Origin: CAWUEX02 sp963921305
GTDB lineage: Bacteria; Pseudomonadota; Alphaproteobacteria; Rhodospirillales; Rhodospirillaceae
DNA length: 64,000 nucleotides
Assembly: GCA_963921305.4 (NCBI GenBank)
Contig: CAWUEX030000002.1
Span: 2,976,001-3,040,000 of the forward strand
Direction: 5' to 3'
The first letter of the stretch is position 1. Every line of letters starts with the position of its first letter. Made by a program: the position numbers and the translations under genes. This document shows, piece by piece, positions 36,152 through 45,246 of the stretch. The notes beneath the pieces are model-generated. The model saw only the letters and a list, made by a program, of their open reading frames with translations, searched no databases and was not told the DNA's origin.

Positions 36152-37306
36152 CTAACTCGCGTCCCCTTGCAGGTTGAGCCACTTGCTGGTGTCGTCCAGC
36201 AGTTGCCGCATGTCCTGACGGGTTTGCGGAAGCTGGTCGGCCGGCATGTCCAGGTGATTAAGCGGCAGTTCCTGTTGGAACTGGGCAAAAATCTCTCGCA
36301 CCATATCGATGGGGTAACGCGGCAGCAGCCGGTCCTTGCGCAGTTCAGCGATGTTCAGCTCGGCTTCGATCACGGCTTCTGCATCTCCGACCTGTTGCGC
36401 GAGAATGTCGCCATCCGGGTCGACGATCAGAGAATTGCCACCGAACCCCGCCGGGAAATTCGGATTAGACGGGAAGGTGATGTTCGACATCGCTGAGTAG
36501 AAGTCGTTGTAGTAGGCGATGGACTGCACATCGTGCACTGAGAAGCCGGTCGCGGTGCGCAACATGATCTCGACCCCGCGCATGGCATAGGCGGCGAATA
36601 CAAACGGATCGATCTGCACCGTGCTCACGGCAATGTTGCCGTACTCGGTCTGCAGCACGAAGAATTCGTTTTCGATGCCGTACTTGGCGCGGAACTTATC
36701 GCGCACGTTTTCGATGGTGGTGGTGGGAATTTCGCCGCCGTCATTGGAGTAGCGCGTGGCGTTGCGCGTCTTCCAGTACACGTGTTTGATTTCGCCGTCG
36801 CGGCCAATGACGGGATTCAGGCTGAGAATATGTCCCGGCCAGTCCGGGTCGGTGGCGTAAGAGCCGAACACCACATAGGTGTCGCAGGCCTTGGCGAACT
36901 CGCCGATGGCCTCGGTTTCGGGGCCGGGAATCTGAATGGTGAATTCCAGTTTCTCGTCACGCGAGCCGGAGGAATAGCCGGTGAGGGGAAACTCGTTAAA
37001 CAGAATGAAGTCGGGCTTTTTGCCTTCCGTGCAGGCCTTGTCGATCCAATAGCCCATGCGGCGCACGTTTTCTTCCAGGCCTTCCTTGATGGACGGCGCG
37101 TTCTGCAACAGCACAGGCTCGTTCTGCACCACCTTCAGCACCACCACGTCTTTTTCCAGCGGGATGGTCGGGTAGGTGCCGTCAGCCCGAACCAGTTGAG
37201 GGATGTCTTGGGCGACAGTCCCTGTGCTGAGAAGCGCCAGGCAAGCCGTGCTTGCAAGCCCCAAACAAGCGGCGCTCACCGCCAAACGTGTGGACGAAAA
37301 AGCCAT
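36152..37306 (-). CDS. Exported nitrilase-fold protein lacking the catalytic cysteine
   Basis: 384 aa from ATG 37306 (AGGGAG upstream). A signal peptide (ending TVAQD) precedes a carbon-nitrogen hydrolase domain. The Glu is in FNEFPLTGY (Glu105) and the Lys in YWKTRN (Lys179). The strand that should carry the nucleophile reads YGNIAVSTVQIDPF (222-235) with no Cys, and no Cys occurs after residue 141. The frame is intact, so this is not decay. It may bind a ligand rather than hydrolyse it, or use Ser228/Thr229. Confidence 0.8.
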   Translation of the reverse strand: MAFSSTRLAVSAACLGLASTACLALLSTGTVAQDIPQLVRADGTYPTIPLEKDVVVLKVVQNEPVLLQNAPSIKEGLEENVRRMGYWIDKACTEGKKPDFILFNEFPLTGYSSGSRDEKLEFTIQIPGPETEAIGEFAKACDTYVVFGSYATDPDWPGHILSLNPVIGRDGEIKHVYWKTRNATRYSNDGGEIPTTTIENVRDKFRAKYGIENEFFVLQTEYGNIAVSTVQIDPFVFAAYAMRGVEIMLRTATGFSVHDVQSIAYYNDFYSAMSNITFPSNPNFPAGFGGNSLIVDPDGDILAQQVGDAEAVIEAELNIAELRKDRLLPRYPIDMVREIFAQFQQELPLNHLDMPADQLPQTRQDMRQLLDDTSKWLNLQGDAS

Positions 37307-37400
37307 GAGGAGTGCTCCCTTTATTGAGGAGCACAGTCTATTCAGGCGACCGCCTGCGCCGCAAGGGGAAGGGGACCAGAGCAGGGGCTGCCCCGCCCGG

Positions 37401-37760
37401 CTACTCCGTGTCCCGGTTGACCAGCTCCGGCGCAAAAGCGGGGGCACACACAGATATATAGTCTGCGCCCTCCGAGTCTGGTGAACTGTAGCGGACCCAC
37501 TCGCCTTTGGGGGCGAAGTACGCTTGGCCGGCAGAGACCTTTTCGCAGCCTTCGCGGGTTTCGACTGTCAGTACGCCCTGCGTCACCACCGTGTACTCGT
37601 CAAACTCAGGTGTCTGGCCGCACTCTTCCCAGCCGGCGGGGCTGACCATACGCGCAATACTCACGGCGTCCTGATGCGATAGCCGGCCAAAATACTCATC
37701 GATATTTTTGTCGATGTTACCGTGCGCCTTAATCGTGCGCGGTGTTGAAACCAATGGCAT
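37401..37760 (-). CDS. Small cupin-domain protein
   Basis: 119 aa from ATG 37760 with GGAGG at good spacing. One cupin barrel: PEFDEYTVVTQGVLTVETREG (in two strands), then VSAGQAYFAPKGEWVRYSSP. The usual metal-binding HxH is not preserved in motif 1 (residues around EYTVV), so metal binding is doubtful. A sugar-, amine- or regulatory-binding role is possible; function unknown. Confidence 0.75.
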   Translation of the reverse strand: MPLVSTPRTIKAHGNIDKNIDEYFGRLSHQDAVSIARMVSPAGWEECGQTPEFDEYTVVTQGVLTVETREGCEKVSAGQAYFAPKGEWVRYSSPDSEGADYISVCAPAFAPELVNRDTE

Positions 37761-37888
37761 CGCGTCCTCCGGATTTATGCAGCTGTCTGTTGGGAAAGGA
37801 TGGTGTGGGACGCGCACCCTATATGGCGGTGATCCGTGTCGCAACAACCGAACAGCACACGCAGCTTGAGCGAGTTCGAGGAGGGGGC

Positions 37889-38224
37889 TTATGCGTCGGG
37901 TACTTCCGACACGTCCGAGTAAACCGGCAAGCCACGGGACGAAAAGGAGTCCGCTTCTTCGTCCGCGCCTTTGGACGGACCGCCGATGCGCAAGCACGCG
38001 TCGCAGCGCTCAATCAGTGCAAGCGAAACCGGCATCATGATTTCATCATACATGTCGTCGCCTGCGACCTCGATCATTGGCAAGGCCATATTGACGCCGA
38101 TGATGGGAATATGCCCTTTCCGAAATATCTCAAGGGCAACCCTATTCATCGCATCAAGGTTGGCCTGCCTTCGCTGTTGATCAGCGCCGCCGCTGGAATA
38201 GGGGCCTGACACCATGATCCACAT
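37889..38224 (-). CDS. DUF4406 (nucleoside deoxyribosyltransferase-like) protein
   Basis: 111 aa from ATG 38224 (AAGGAAT upstream). Features: WIMVSGPYSSGG at the start, NLDAMNRVALEIFRKGHIPI, and CDACLRIGGPSKGADEE, the layout of the DUF4406 branch of the deoxyribosyltransferase fold. It probably binds a nucleotide or nucleoside in the cytosol. Context gives no pathway. Confidence 0.72.
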   Translation of the reverse strand: MWIMVSGPYSSGGADQQRRQANLDAMNRVALEIFRKGHIPIIGVNMALPMIEVAGDDMYDEIMMPVSLALIERCDACLRIGGPSKGADEEADSFSSRGLPVYSDVSEVPDA

Positions 38225-38275
38225 GCGAATTCCTTGCCACAAACACTGAACTTACCCGACGGGCCGCGCCCCTCT

Positions 38276-39094
38276 CTACCGCTCGACGTAGAACTCGTCC
38301 TTAATCACCCGCTTGTAGAGTTCCTTCATGCCGGCGATACGGTCAGCGGGCATTTCCACGTGATGATCGATGCCATGCTGAATGGTGTTGATGCAGTCAG
38401 GATTATCCATGCATTCCAGGGTCAGGCGGGCGAGACCGTCGCGGGTGACCGGGCCATAGGCGGTGCGGTCCGTGGTCAGAAACGCCTTGCCGGAGTCCCG
38501 CAGCTCCAGTGGCAGCAGGCTGAGGTGGCGGATGATGGTGTAGGGCACGCCGCTGTTTATGAGAATCTCTTCCGCAATTGTTTTGTCCAACAGCGCCACA
38601 CGCTGGCCTTCGAACACCTGGTCCAGGTGAACCATCTGCATGCTGTCGCCCGCGCCGATGGCGCCGTGCAGGATGAGCTGGCTGACGCCGCTCTCTGCTG
38701 CATGTTTGGAGAGAATTTCCATGGTCGCCGAATAAAAGTCTTCGTCGCCCCAAGGGCCGTTAGAGGCATCAATGACCACCCGGTAGTCGGCGCCATTCAG
38801 CACGCGTTGCATATCGGCCTCGACCAGCATGTCGCCGATGACGTAGCTCACATCCAGTCCGTCGAGACGCTCGCGATTGGAGGTCGGGCGCGCCAGCACT
38901 GTGGTCTTTTCTCCGGCTTCAACCAGATCCTTCACAATCTCGGAGCCCAACTGCCCGGTTCCGCCCAACACCAGCACGCCCCCATCGCGGGCGGCAGCGG
39001 GGTTGGCGCTCCATGCGCCGCCGAGTAGGGCCAGTGATACAACTGCGGCGAATAGTCGGCGGCTCAACGCGCACCGGAACAAGTGAAACAACAT
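38276..39094 (-). CDS. Exported NmrA/atypical-SDR NAD(P)-binding protein
   Basis: 272 aa with GGAGG upstream of ATG 39094. A hydrophobic N-terminus (AAVVSLALLGGAWSANPAAA) looks like a cleavable signal peptide. The Rossmann motif follows directly (VLVLGGTGQLGSEIV). NmrA-like helices and GVPYTIIRHLSLLP complete the fold. Cytosolic cofactor would not be available after Sec export, so either the cofactor is absent or the signal is not used. Same puzzle as the SDR cluster at 59-62 kb. Confidence 0.78.
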   Translation of the reverse strand: MLFHLFRCALSRRLFAAVVSLALLGGAWSANPAAARDGGVLVLGGTGQLGSEIVKDLVEAGEKTTVLARPTSNRERLDGLDVSYVIGDMLVEADMQRVLNGADYRVVIDASNGPWGDEDFYSATMEILSKHAAESGVSQLILHGAIGAGDSMQMVHLDQVFEGQRVALLDKTIAEEILINSGVPYTIIRHLSLLPLELRDSGKAFLTTDRTAYGPVTRDGLARLTLECMDNPDCINTIQHGIDHHVEMPADRIAGMKELYKRVIKDEFYVER

Positions 39095-39214
39095 ATGTCC
39101 TCCGAAAAAACGGTCCTATGATTGATCTTTACTAGCGCACCTGTCTGTTGCGCGTCGGCGATTTTCCGGGCTGAGGTCCGCCCTGTGGAAGACTGGCGAT
39201 CGATGCGGATCGTT

Positions 39215-40711
39215 TCAATTCCCGTCTGCATTTGTGGTTAAGGCGCCGAGCATGCCGTCGAGGTCGTCGCGGGTGTACACCGCGCCGCCCTTAATCACCG
39301 TGTCGATGGCCCGGGCGTTGGCGATGTTTTCGCGCGGGTCGGCAGTGAGCAGAACCAGATCGGCCCATTTACCGGCCTCGACTGTGCCGAGTTTGTCGTC
39401 CAGGCCCATGAACTGGGCCGGGCGTAGGGTCGCGGCGGTCAAAGCTTGCATCGGCGTAAGGCCGGCTTCGGTCAACAGCCGCAGTTCTTCATGCAGAGAG
39501 AACCCGGGCGTCTGAAAGCCGATCGGCGTATCCGTCCCCGCCATGACCGGCACGCCGGAGTCCTGCAGCCGCTTGACCATTTCGAAGCTCCAGGCGGTGA
39601 AGGCCTGTGCGGCCTCGCTGTTTTGCATTTGGGCGCTCATGCTGGTTGCACCTGTCTGCCAGTCGGCCTGCACGGATGCCGGCAGATAGACGAATGTCTC
39701 CTGCCAGCGCGGCTGGCTGAACAGGCGTTCCGTACGCAGGGTGTTCACCATCAGCGTCGGGGTTTGAAACACCCGGTTGTCGGCCAGAGCGGTGATCACG
39801 TCCTGGCACCGCTCGGAGTCTTGCGCGGCTATGGCTGCCTCCCGCTGCAAGCTGTGTAACTCGCTGCGCAGGGTGCCGCCGTCTTTGTCCGTGTTAGCAG
39901 CCAGGATGGAGCGCCGCTCGGCCAGGAGTTCACGGTAGTTTGCAGCGCAGGCCAGCTCCAAATTGCGCAGATGTTCCATGCCGTCGATGCCGGTGGCGGC
40001 GGCCTCGGCCGCCTCCATGCTCAGCGGCACGTGCGCGGTGGTCGGCAAGCCCAGTTCGTCAGCCCGTGCGGCGGCGGCGCTGAAGGTTTCGGGGCTGTTC
40101 ATCTCATAGAGCTTGATCAAATCGACGCCTGCCGCTTGCAGGCGGTCGATCTCGGCGCGCGCCTCGTCCGGTGTGCTGACGCCAACGGAAATGTTCGGCC
40201 GGCCATTTAGGCCCGCATAAACACGCTGAGTCCCGTCGACCAGCGGCCCGGCCACGAATACCCGTGGCGCCGTCGCGCCTTCCGCCCGGGCGATGTCGCG
40301 CAGCGGCATGATTTCCTCGACCAGCCCGCCGGTATCGCGCACGCTGGTGATGCCGTTGGCCAACAGCAGCGGATACCACGCATCAACGGTTAAGTCCGGC
40401 CCGAAGGTCAGGTGCACGTGCGCATCCCACAGACCGGGAATAAGAAACTTTCCACTGCCGTCGATCCGCTCCGCCGTGTCGGGCAGGGTCATGGCCGCGG
40501 TGGCGCCGACGGCGGCGATGGTTTCGCCGCTGATGACCACTGTGGCGTTGTCCAGCACTTGCGTGGCGTCTATGACGGTGACGTTTTCAATCGCCAGCGC
40601 GGCAGGTGGTGACTCTTGAGGTGGCGGTGACGAGGACTGAGCCTGTTCGGTTTGGCTCTCATCACAAGAGGCCAAGGCCAGGGCAATCAATACTCCGAGT
40701 ACGGCACGCAT
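39215..40711 (-). CDS. Lipoprotein amidohydrolase (imidazolonepropionase/prolidase-like)
   Basis: 498 aa from ATG 40711. The lipobox LASC (near residues 13-16) predicts lipid attachment. Amidohydrolase motifs: LWDAHVHL (HxH), later His in TTAHVPLS and MEHLRNLE, and the metal Asp in MAGTDTPIGFQ. The carboxylated Lys is likely in LIKLYEM. A periplasm-facing hydrolase for cyclic amides or dipeptides; substrate unknown. Monocistronic. Confidence 0.85.
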   Translation of the reverse strand: MRAVLGVLIALALASCDESQTEQAQSSSPPPQESPPAALAIENVTVIDATQVLDNATVVISGETIAAVGATAAMTLPDTAERIDGSGKFLIPGLWDAHVHLTFGPDLTVDAWYPLLLANGITSVRDTGGLVEEIMPLRDIARAEGATAPRVFVAGPLVDGTQRVYAGLNGRPNISVGVSTPDEARAEIDRLQAAGVDLIKLYEMNSPETFSAAAARADELGLPTTAHVPLSMEAAEAAATGIDGMEHLRNLELACAANYRELLAERRSILAANTDKDGGTLRSELHSLQREAAIAAQDSERCQDVITALADNRVFQTPTLMVNTLRTERLFSQPRWQETFVYLPASVQADWQTGATSMSAQMQNSEAAQAFTAWSFEMVKRLQDSGVPVMAGTDTPIGFQTPGFSLHEELRLLTEAGLTPMQALTAATLRPAQFMGLDDKLGTVEAGKWADLVLLTADPRENIANARAIDTVIKGGAVYTRDDLDGMLGALTTNADGN

Positions 40712-40801
40712 AATGATCACTCTCTTAAGACGCGGACCAGCATCTTAGCCGAGTTTTTCCGAAGGTGTCAGGCGTTTGCCTGAGGGCAAGGCTGGTTCTT
40801 G

Positions 40802-41185
40802 CTAGCTGCTGGCGGGGTTGCTTGGCAGCAGTGCTGCCAACTTTTCCTTTATGGCGTCGACATCGAAAGGTTTCGTGAGGAAATCCTTGGCGCCCAGCAT
40901 TGTCGACATCCTCGCCAAGTCTGCGAACTGGGCGCGGCCGCCGCCGGAGATAGCGAGAATGGGAGTGTCCTGCCGGCGCTTCTTCAACTCCATAATGACC
41001 TCTAGACCATCTTTTTCCGGCATCAAGATATCAATAATCGCAAGATCGAAGGTGTGCTCCGCGGCCGTGCGCAATGCTTGCGTGCCGTTCCCGGCTTCAA
41101 CAACTTCATGGCCTTCCGCCATCAACATATAGCTGATCGTGTAACGGGCCGCCTCATCGTCGTCTGCAAGAAGTATATGTGCCAC
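40802..41185 (-). CDS. Single-domain response regulator (CheY-like)
   Basis: 127 aa from GTG 41185 with AAGGA upstream. Receiver domain only: acidic pair ADDD (8-10), phospho-acceptor Asp52 in AIIDILMP, Lys in LTKPFD. There is no output domain. It lies 10 bp downstream of the histidine kinase gene and is its likely partner; it would act by protein contact or in a phosphorelay. Confidence 0.92.
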   Translation of the reverse strand: MAHILLADDDEAARYTISYMLMAEGHEVVEAGNGTQALRTAAEHTFDLAIIDILMPEKDGLEVIMELKKRRQDTPILAISGGGRAQFADLARMSTMLGAKDFLTKPFDVDAIKEKLAALLPSNPASS

Positions 41186-41195
41186 TGATGTTTCC

Positions 41196-42251
41196 TTACT
41201 GGTGAACGGGCCGTAGCACTTCCACGGAAGCGCCGCCAGAGGGTCGGTTACAAAGCTTTACTGCGCCGCCGCGTGCCGAGACGAGTCTTTGGACGATCGC
41301 CAATCCAAGGCCCGAACCTTGCCCAATCTCTTTGGTCGATACGAACGGCTCTAGTGCCCGCTCCAACATCTCGTCGCTGAACCCAGGGCCGTCATCTGAT
41401 ACGGTCAGACGAAGGTATTTCTCGGATGCCAACTCGGAAAGTCCAGGACTGCCGTCATCAGCCGCATTGGCAGTATCCAAGGTGACGAGTATGCGTCCGC
41501 TGTTGTCTGCGATTGCTTGCGCGGCGTTGTAAATCAGATTGGTTACCACCTGATGTACTTCGCCGGACTCTGCTTGAATGAGGCCAATTGGTGACTCAAA
41601 ATTTCGATCAATGGCTATTCGGTCTGAGATGCCTGTTTGCGTGAGTCGGATCGCTTCGTCAGCTTCGGTGCGGGCGTCAATCTGAGAAACAGCGTCGCCC
41701 GCCGTAGAATTTGACGCAGCTTGAAGAAGCTGTTTGACGATTCCGTTGGCGCGGACTCCGGCTTGCGCAATTTTTTCGACGTGTGTCGCTGCGTTAGATG
41801 ACGCGTCGAACTCGCGTTTGAGCAGCGATGCCAGTCCTATGATTGGCTGTAAGACATTGTTTAGCTCATGGGCCACGCCTGCTGCGACTGTCCCTAGCGC
41901 TTGAACGCGGTGGGTCGTGGCGATGTTGCGCTCGATTTGCAGCAGCTTCTTTTGTATTTCGATTCGCGTGGCGAGTTCGTCCTTTTGCTGCCGCCAGCGG
42001 CGGTAGGCAAACCAACTCGCCAACAACGAAATCACGAAAACAACTGGTATGAGCTCATCGACCTCGAACTCTTCGTATGCGCGGGTAAACTCGAAAATCA
42101 CCTCGACGACGTCGAACGAAGCACTGGCGACGGCAGCGAGCATCGTTATGGTGATGCACAAAAGAAGATCAGTGGTCGTTGTATCTTTCGTTTTCAGAGT
42201 CGAATAATCTGACTCTAAATTACTTTGTTGAACGTCGCCCGAGGGAGTCAT
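41196..42251 (-). CDS. Membrane sensor histidine kinase
   Basis: 351 aa. Two transmembrane segments (about 28-46 and 68-84) enclose a very short acidic periplasmic loop (FEFTRAYEEFEVDE). A coiled region leads to the H-box VAAGVAHELNN (His128) and an HATPase with N (NLIYNAAQAI), G1 (DDGPGF) and G2 (GSGLGLAIV). With so small a sensor, it may respond to membrane state or to a partner protein. Operon with the single-domain receiver. Confidence 0.92.
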   Translation of the reverse strand: MTPSGDVQQSNLESDYSTLKTKDTTTTDLLLCITITMLAAVASASFDVVEVIFEFTRAYEEFEVDELIPVVFVISLLASWFAYRRWRQQKDELATRIEIQKKLLQIERNIATTHRVQALGTVAAGVAHELNNVLQPIIGLASLLKREFDASSNAATHVEKIAQAGVRANGIVKQLLQAASNSTAGDAVSQIDARTEADEAIRLTQTGISDRIAIDRNFESPIGLIQAESGEVHQVVTNLIYNAAQAIADNSGRILVTLDTANAADDGSPGLSELASEKYLRLTVSDDGPGFSDEMLERALEPFVSTKEIGQGSGLGLAIVQRLVSARGGAVKLCNRPSGGASVEVLRPVHQ

Positions 42252-42429
42252 TACGTACGCCCTTCATGTGTCATCGGATTTATTCCGGAAAAGCGGAGAG
42301 GGGTCTTCGTCGCATAGGCCCCATGCTCGCATTGAGGTACAGCGTCCAAGTAGTCTGGACAAATCAAACGGGGCAGGCAACTTGGAATTTGTCTAGCCAT
42401 ACGAAGAATACACGCAAAAGGAGGTGCCC

Positions 42430-43026
42430 ATGGGCAAAGTGTATGACCGCATCGATGACCGCATCCGTGACTGGGTCGCCGATCAAAAAATGTTCTTTGT
42501 TGCCACGGCGCCACTGTCGGGTGAGGGGCTGGTCAACCTGTCGCCCAAGGGGCTCGATACCTTCCGCATTCTCGACGATCACACCGTCGCCTATATGGAC
42601 TTCGGCGGCAGCGGCATCGAGACGGTCTCCCACGTGCGCGAGAACGGCCGCATCGTCATCATGATGTGCGCCTTCGCGGGCCCGCCGCTCATCTTCCGCT
42701 TTCACGGTACCGGTGAGATCGTCACCCCGGCGGATGAGGGCTACGAGGATTTGGCGCAGCAGTTCGACCGCACTCAGGTGGGCGTCCGCGCCATCATCAA
42801 GGTTAACGTCAGCCGCATTTCCGACTCCTGCGGCTACGGCGTGCCGCTGTATGAGTTTCAGGACCACCGGGATACGCCGGTGCGCTATATCGAGCGCAAA
42901 GGCGCTGAGGCCGTGCGCCAATACATTAAGGATAACAACACCGAGAGCCTTGACGGTTTGCCCGGTATGACCGCAGCCGAGGCTGACGCCTTTGACGCCC
43001 CCAAATATCTGGAGCCTGCCGAATGA
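42430..43026 (+). CDS. Pyridoxamine 5'-phosphate oxidase family flavoprotein
   Basis: 198 aa from ATG 42430 with AAGGAGG upstream. FMN-binding split-barrel signature: MFFVATAPLSGEGLVNLSPKG, VAYMDFGGSGIETVSHVREN, and RIVIMMCAF. Family members bind FMN or F420 and act on diverse small molecules; this subgroup is not the vitamin B6 enzyme. The last 4 bases overlap the SDR start (ATGA), so the two are co-translated. Confidence 0.85.
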   Translation: MGKVYDRIDDRIRDWVADQKMFFVATAPLSGEGLVNLSPKGLDTFRILDDHTVAYMDFGGSGIETVSHVRENGRIVIMMCAFAGPPLIFRFHGTGEIVTPADEGYEDLAQQFDRTQVGVRAIIKVNVSRISDSCGYGVPLYEFQDHRDTPVRYIERKGAEAVRQYIKDNNTESLDGLPGMTAAEADAFDAPKYLEPAE

Positions 43027-43706
43027 GCGAGACAAAACCCGTTGCCGTCGTCGTTGGAGCGGGTCCCGGTTTGGGCTTCGCCGCTGCCAAGCGTTTTGCC
43101 GAAGCGGGGATGACCGCTGTCTTGGTGTCGCGCAATGCAGACCGCCTCAGCGATCTCGCCGCACAGATTGACGGCGCGGTGGCCTACCCATGTGACGCCA
43201 CCGACGAAGCTGCGGTTGAAAAAATGTACGATGACATTGAGGCCACGCATGGCCCAGTCGAGGTGCTGGTCTACAACCCAGGCGGCGGGTTTGGACGCAC
43301 AAACGTGGTTGAACAAACCGCTGAACGCTTCCGTACGGTATGGGAGTTCACCGCGTTTGGTGGTTTCCTCAATGGCCGGGCCGCGGCCAAGCGCATGCGC
43401 TCCCGGGGGCATGGCACTATTCTGTTCACCGGCGCGACGGCGTCGCTGCGGGGCGGCAAGGGCTTCGCGGCCTTCGCCTCGGGCAAATTCGCGCTTCGGG
43501 CTCTTGCGCAGTCGATGGCGCGGGAGCTCGGGCCGGACGGCATCCACATCGCCCACGTCAACATCGACGGCATCATCGGCGAGTCCGATGACGGCGCCAA
43601 GCTGGCACCGGAGGACATCGCCGAGACCTATTACGGCCTGCACAAACAAGCCAAGTCCAACTGGACCCAGGAACTCGACATCCGGCCCTGGAAAGAGAAT
43701 TTCTAG
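43023..43706 (+). CDS. SDR-fold protein with Phe in place of the catalytic Tyr
   Basis: 227 aa. Rossmann motif GAGPGLGFAAAKRF at the start, NPGGG in place of NNAG, and the Ser in LFTGATAS replaced by Thr/Ala neighbours. The YxxxK position reads FASGK (codon TTC), so the catalytic Tyr is Phe. It may bind NAD(P) without classic reduction. Coupled to the PNPOx gene; terminator follows. Confidence 0.8.
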   Translation: MSETKPVAVVVGAGPGLGFAAAKRFAEAGMTAVLVSRNADRLSDLAAQIDGAVAYPCDATDEAAVEKMYDDIEATHGPVEVLVYNPGGGFGRTNVVEQTAERFRTVWEFTAFGGFLNGRAAAKRMRSRGHGTILFTGATASLRGGKGFAAFASGKFALRALAQSMARELGPDGIHIAHVNIDGIIGESDDGAKLAPEDIAETYYGLHKQAKSNWTQELDIRPWKENF

Positions 43707-43710
43707 AACT

Positions 43711-43760
43711 CACAAATAGAAACGGCGGCCCTTATGCCAGGACCGCCGTTTCTATTTGTG
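43711..43760. terminator. Strong bidirectional terminator hairpin
   Basis: An 18-bp perfect stem (CACAAATAGAAACGGCGG with its complement) around a 14-nt loop lies between the convergent SDR and GST genes. A/T-rich outer stem ends serve as the U tract for either strand. Confidence 0.85.
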
Positions 43761-43772
43761 GCCGGGGATGAG

Positions 43773-44420
43773 CTAGACCGCTTTCAGGCGGTCTTTCATG
43801 ATCTTGTTCATCTCCGCGATTTGTTTTTTGGCGGACGGGTGTTTCTTAATCGCCGCCCAATATTTTTTCAGATTGGGGCGGCCCTTGAAGATGTCCTTGA
43901 TGCCGGCATAGTTGCCCGCAGCAACCGCGAACACCAGAGCCGGCGGCACGTAGCAGTCGGCGATGGAGAAGCTTTTGCCGATCGCGCAGGGCCCCGGCTT
44001 GATGTAGCCGTTGAGGTGGTCCAGGCCCTTTTCCATGTTTGCCGCGGCCTCCTTTGCCGCTTTCTTGTCCTTGGGTGCACGGCCGACGATCTGGCGGAAG
44101 ATATCTAGTGCCGGTGCCTGGACGTAAAGGTCTGCCACCGTGGCAATCAGGCGCGCTTTGCCTGCTGCCGCGGCGGACCCGGGAATCACTTTCTTTTTCG
44201 CCCGGGTGTCGTCCAGGTAGGGAATGATCACACCGGACTCATACAATGCCGTGCGTCCGTCTTTGATAGTCGGAATCTTGCCGAAGGGATTGAGGCTCAG
44301 AAAGTCCGGGGATTTCAAACCGCTTTCCGGCATTTCAAGGGAATACGCGAGTCCTTTGTGATCGCACGCCAGGATGACCCGGGCGACGAAGGGCGAGAGG
44401 GGGCTGCCATAGATTTTCAT
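43773..44420 (-). CDS. Glutathione S-transferase, tandem copy 2
   Basis: 215 aa from ATG 44420 (AAGGAG upstream). Thioredoxin-like N domain (MKIYGSPLSPFVARVILACD, NPFGKIPTIKDG, LYESGVIIPYL) and all-helical C domain (GKSFSIADCYVPPAL). Ser or Tyr near the N-terminus would activate glutathione. It lies 22 bp downstream of a paralogue with the same layout, so the pair arose by tandem duplication. Confidence 0.88.
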   Translation of the reverse strand: MKIYGSPLSPFVARVILACDHKGLAYSLEMPESGLKSPDFLSLNPFGKIPTIKDGRTALYESGVIIPYLDDTRAKKKVIPGSAAAAGKARLIATVADLYVQAPALDIFRQIVGRAPKDKKAAKEAAANMEKGLDHLNGYIKPGPCAIGKSFSIADCYVPPALVFAVAAGNYAGIKDIFKGRPNLKKYWAAIKKHPSAKKQIAEMNKIMKDRLKAV

Positions 44421-44442
44421 GTTCTGTCTCCTTGTCGCTCGC

Positions 44443-45087
44443 TCAGCTGCCGAAGAACTGTTTGGCCATGGCATCCATCTCCTTGATGGCCTGCTTGGTC
44501 ATCGGGTCGCGTTTAAGCGCGGCCCAGTACTTTTTCACTTTCTTGTGCTTGGCCAACGGGTCCTTGAGGCCGAAGTTGGGGGTGAGCAGCATGACGAAGA
44601 ACAAGGCCGGCAAGGCGTAACAGTCAGCGATGGTGAAGCGCTTGCCCATCGCCCACGGCCCACCGTCGGCCATCAGATCGTTGAGCACGGACAGGCCGTG
44701 ATCCAGTGCGGCCAAGCCTTCCTTTACCGCCTTCTTGTCGCGGGTCTTAGGATCGCGCTGGCGGAACAAGCTGGTGGTCGGGTTCTGCACATACAGATCG
44801 CTGATCGTTGCCATCAGCCGGGCTTGAGCCGCCGCTTTGGCGGTGCCGGGAATGATCGGCTTCTTGGGATACTTTTGGTCGATGTATTCGACGATCACGC
44901 CCGACTCCGGCAGTACCGTTGCACCGTCCTTCATGGTCGGCATCTTGGCCATGGGGTTGAGCTTAAGATACTCGGGGGTCTTCATGCCGTCCTTGGGCAT
45001 TTCGACCGCATGGTCAATGCCCTTGTAGCGCAGGGCCAGCAGCACCCGGCAGACGAAGGGCGATAAAATCGCGCCGTAAATTTTCAT
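44443..45087 (-). CDS. Glutathione S-transferase, tandem copy 1
   Basis: 214 aa from ATG 45087 (GAGAGGA upstream). Same architecture as the next gene: MKIYGAILSPFVCRVLLALR with a Cys at position 13 where the neighbour has Ala, NPMAKMPTMKDG, LPESGVIVEYI, GKRFTIADCYALPAL. It conjugates or reduces electrophiles with glutathione, useful near a degradation region. First gene of a two-gene unit. Confidence 0.88.
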   Translation of the reverse strand: MKIYGAILSPFVCRVLLALRYKGIDHAVEMPKDGMKTPEYLKLNPMAKMPTMKDGATVLPESGVIVEYIDQKYPKKPIIPGTAKAAAQARLMATISDLYVQNPTTSLFRQRDPKTRDKKAVKEGLAALDHGLSVLNDLMADGGPWAMGKRFTIADCYALPALFFVMLLTPNFGLKDPLAKHKKVKKYWAALKRDPMTKQAIKEMDAMAKQFFGS

Positions 45088-45246
45088 GGAATTGCGTCCT
45101 CTCAACAGAAACCGGTTTCCGGTTGTCCCAATCCCCAGATGTCCTGGGCGGCGGGTAGCATACGCAAACCGCCGAAAAAATCACTGTCGATTTGATGTCA
45201 ATTCGTGATCTTCTGGGACCGGACTTACAGGTGGAGGGAGGCGGAC

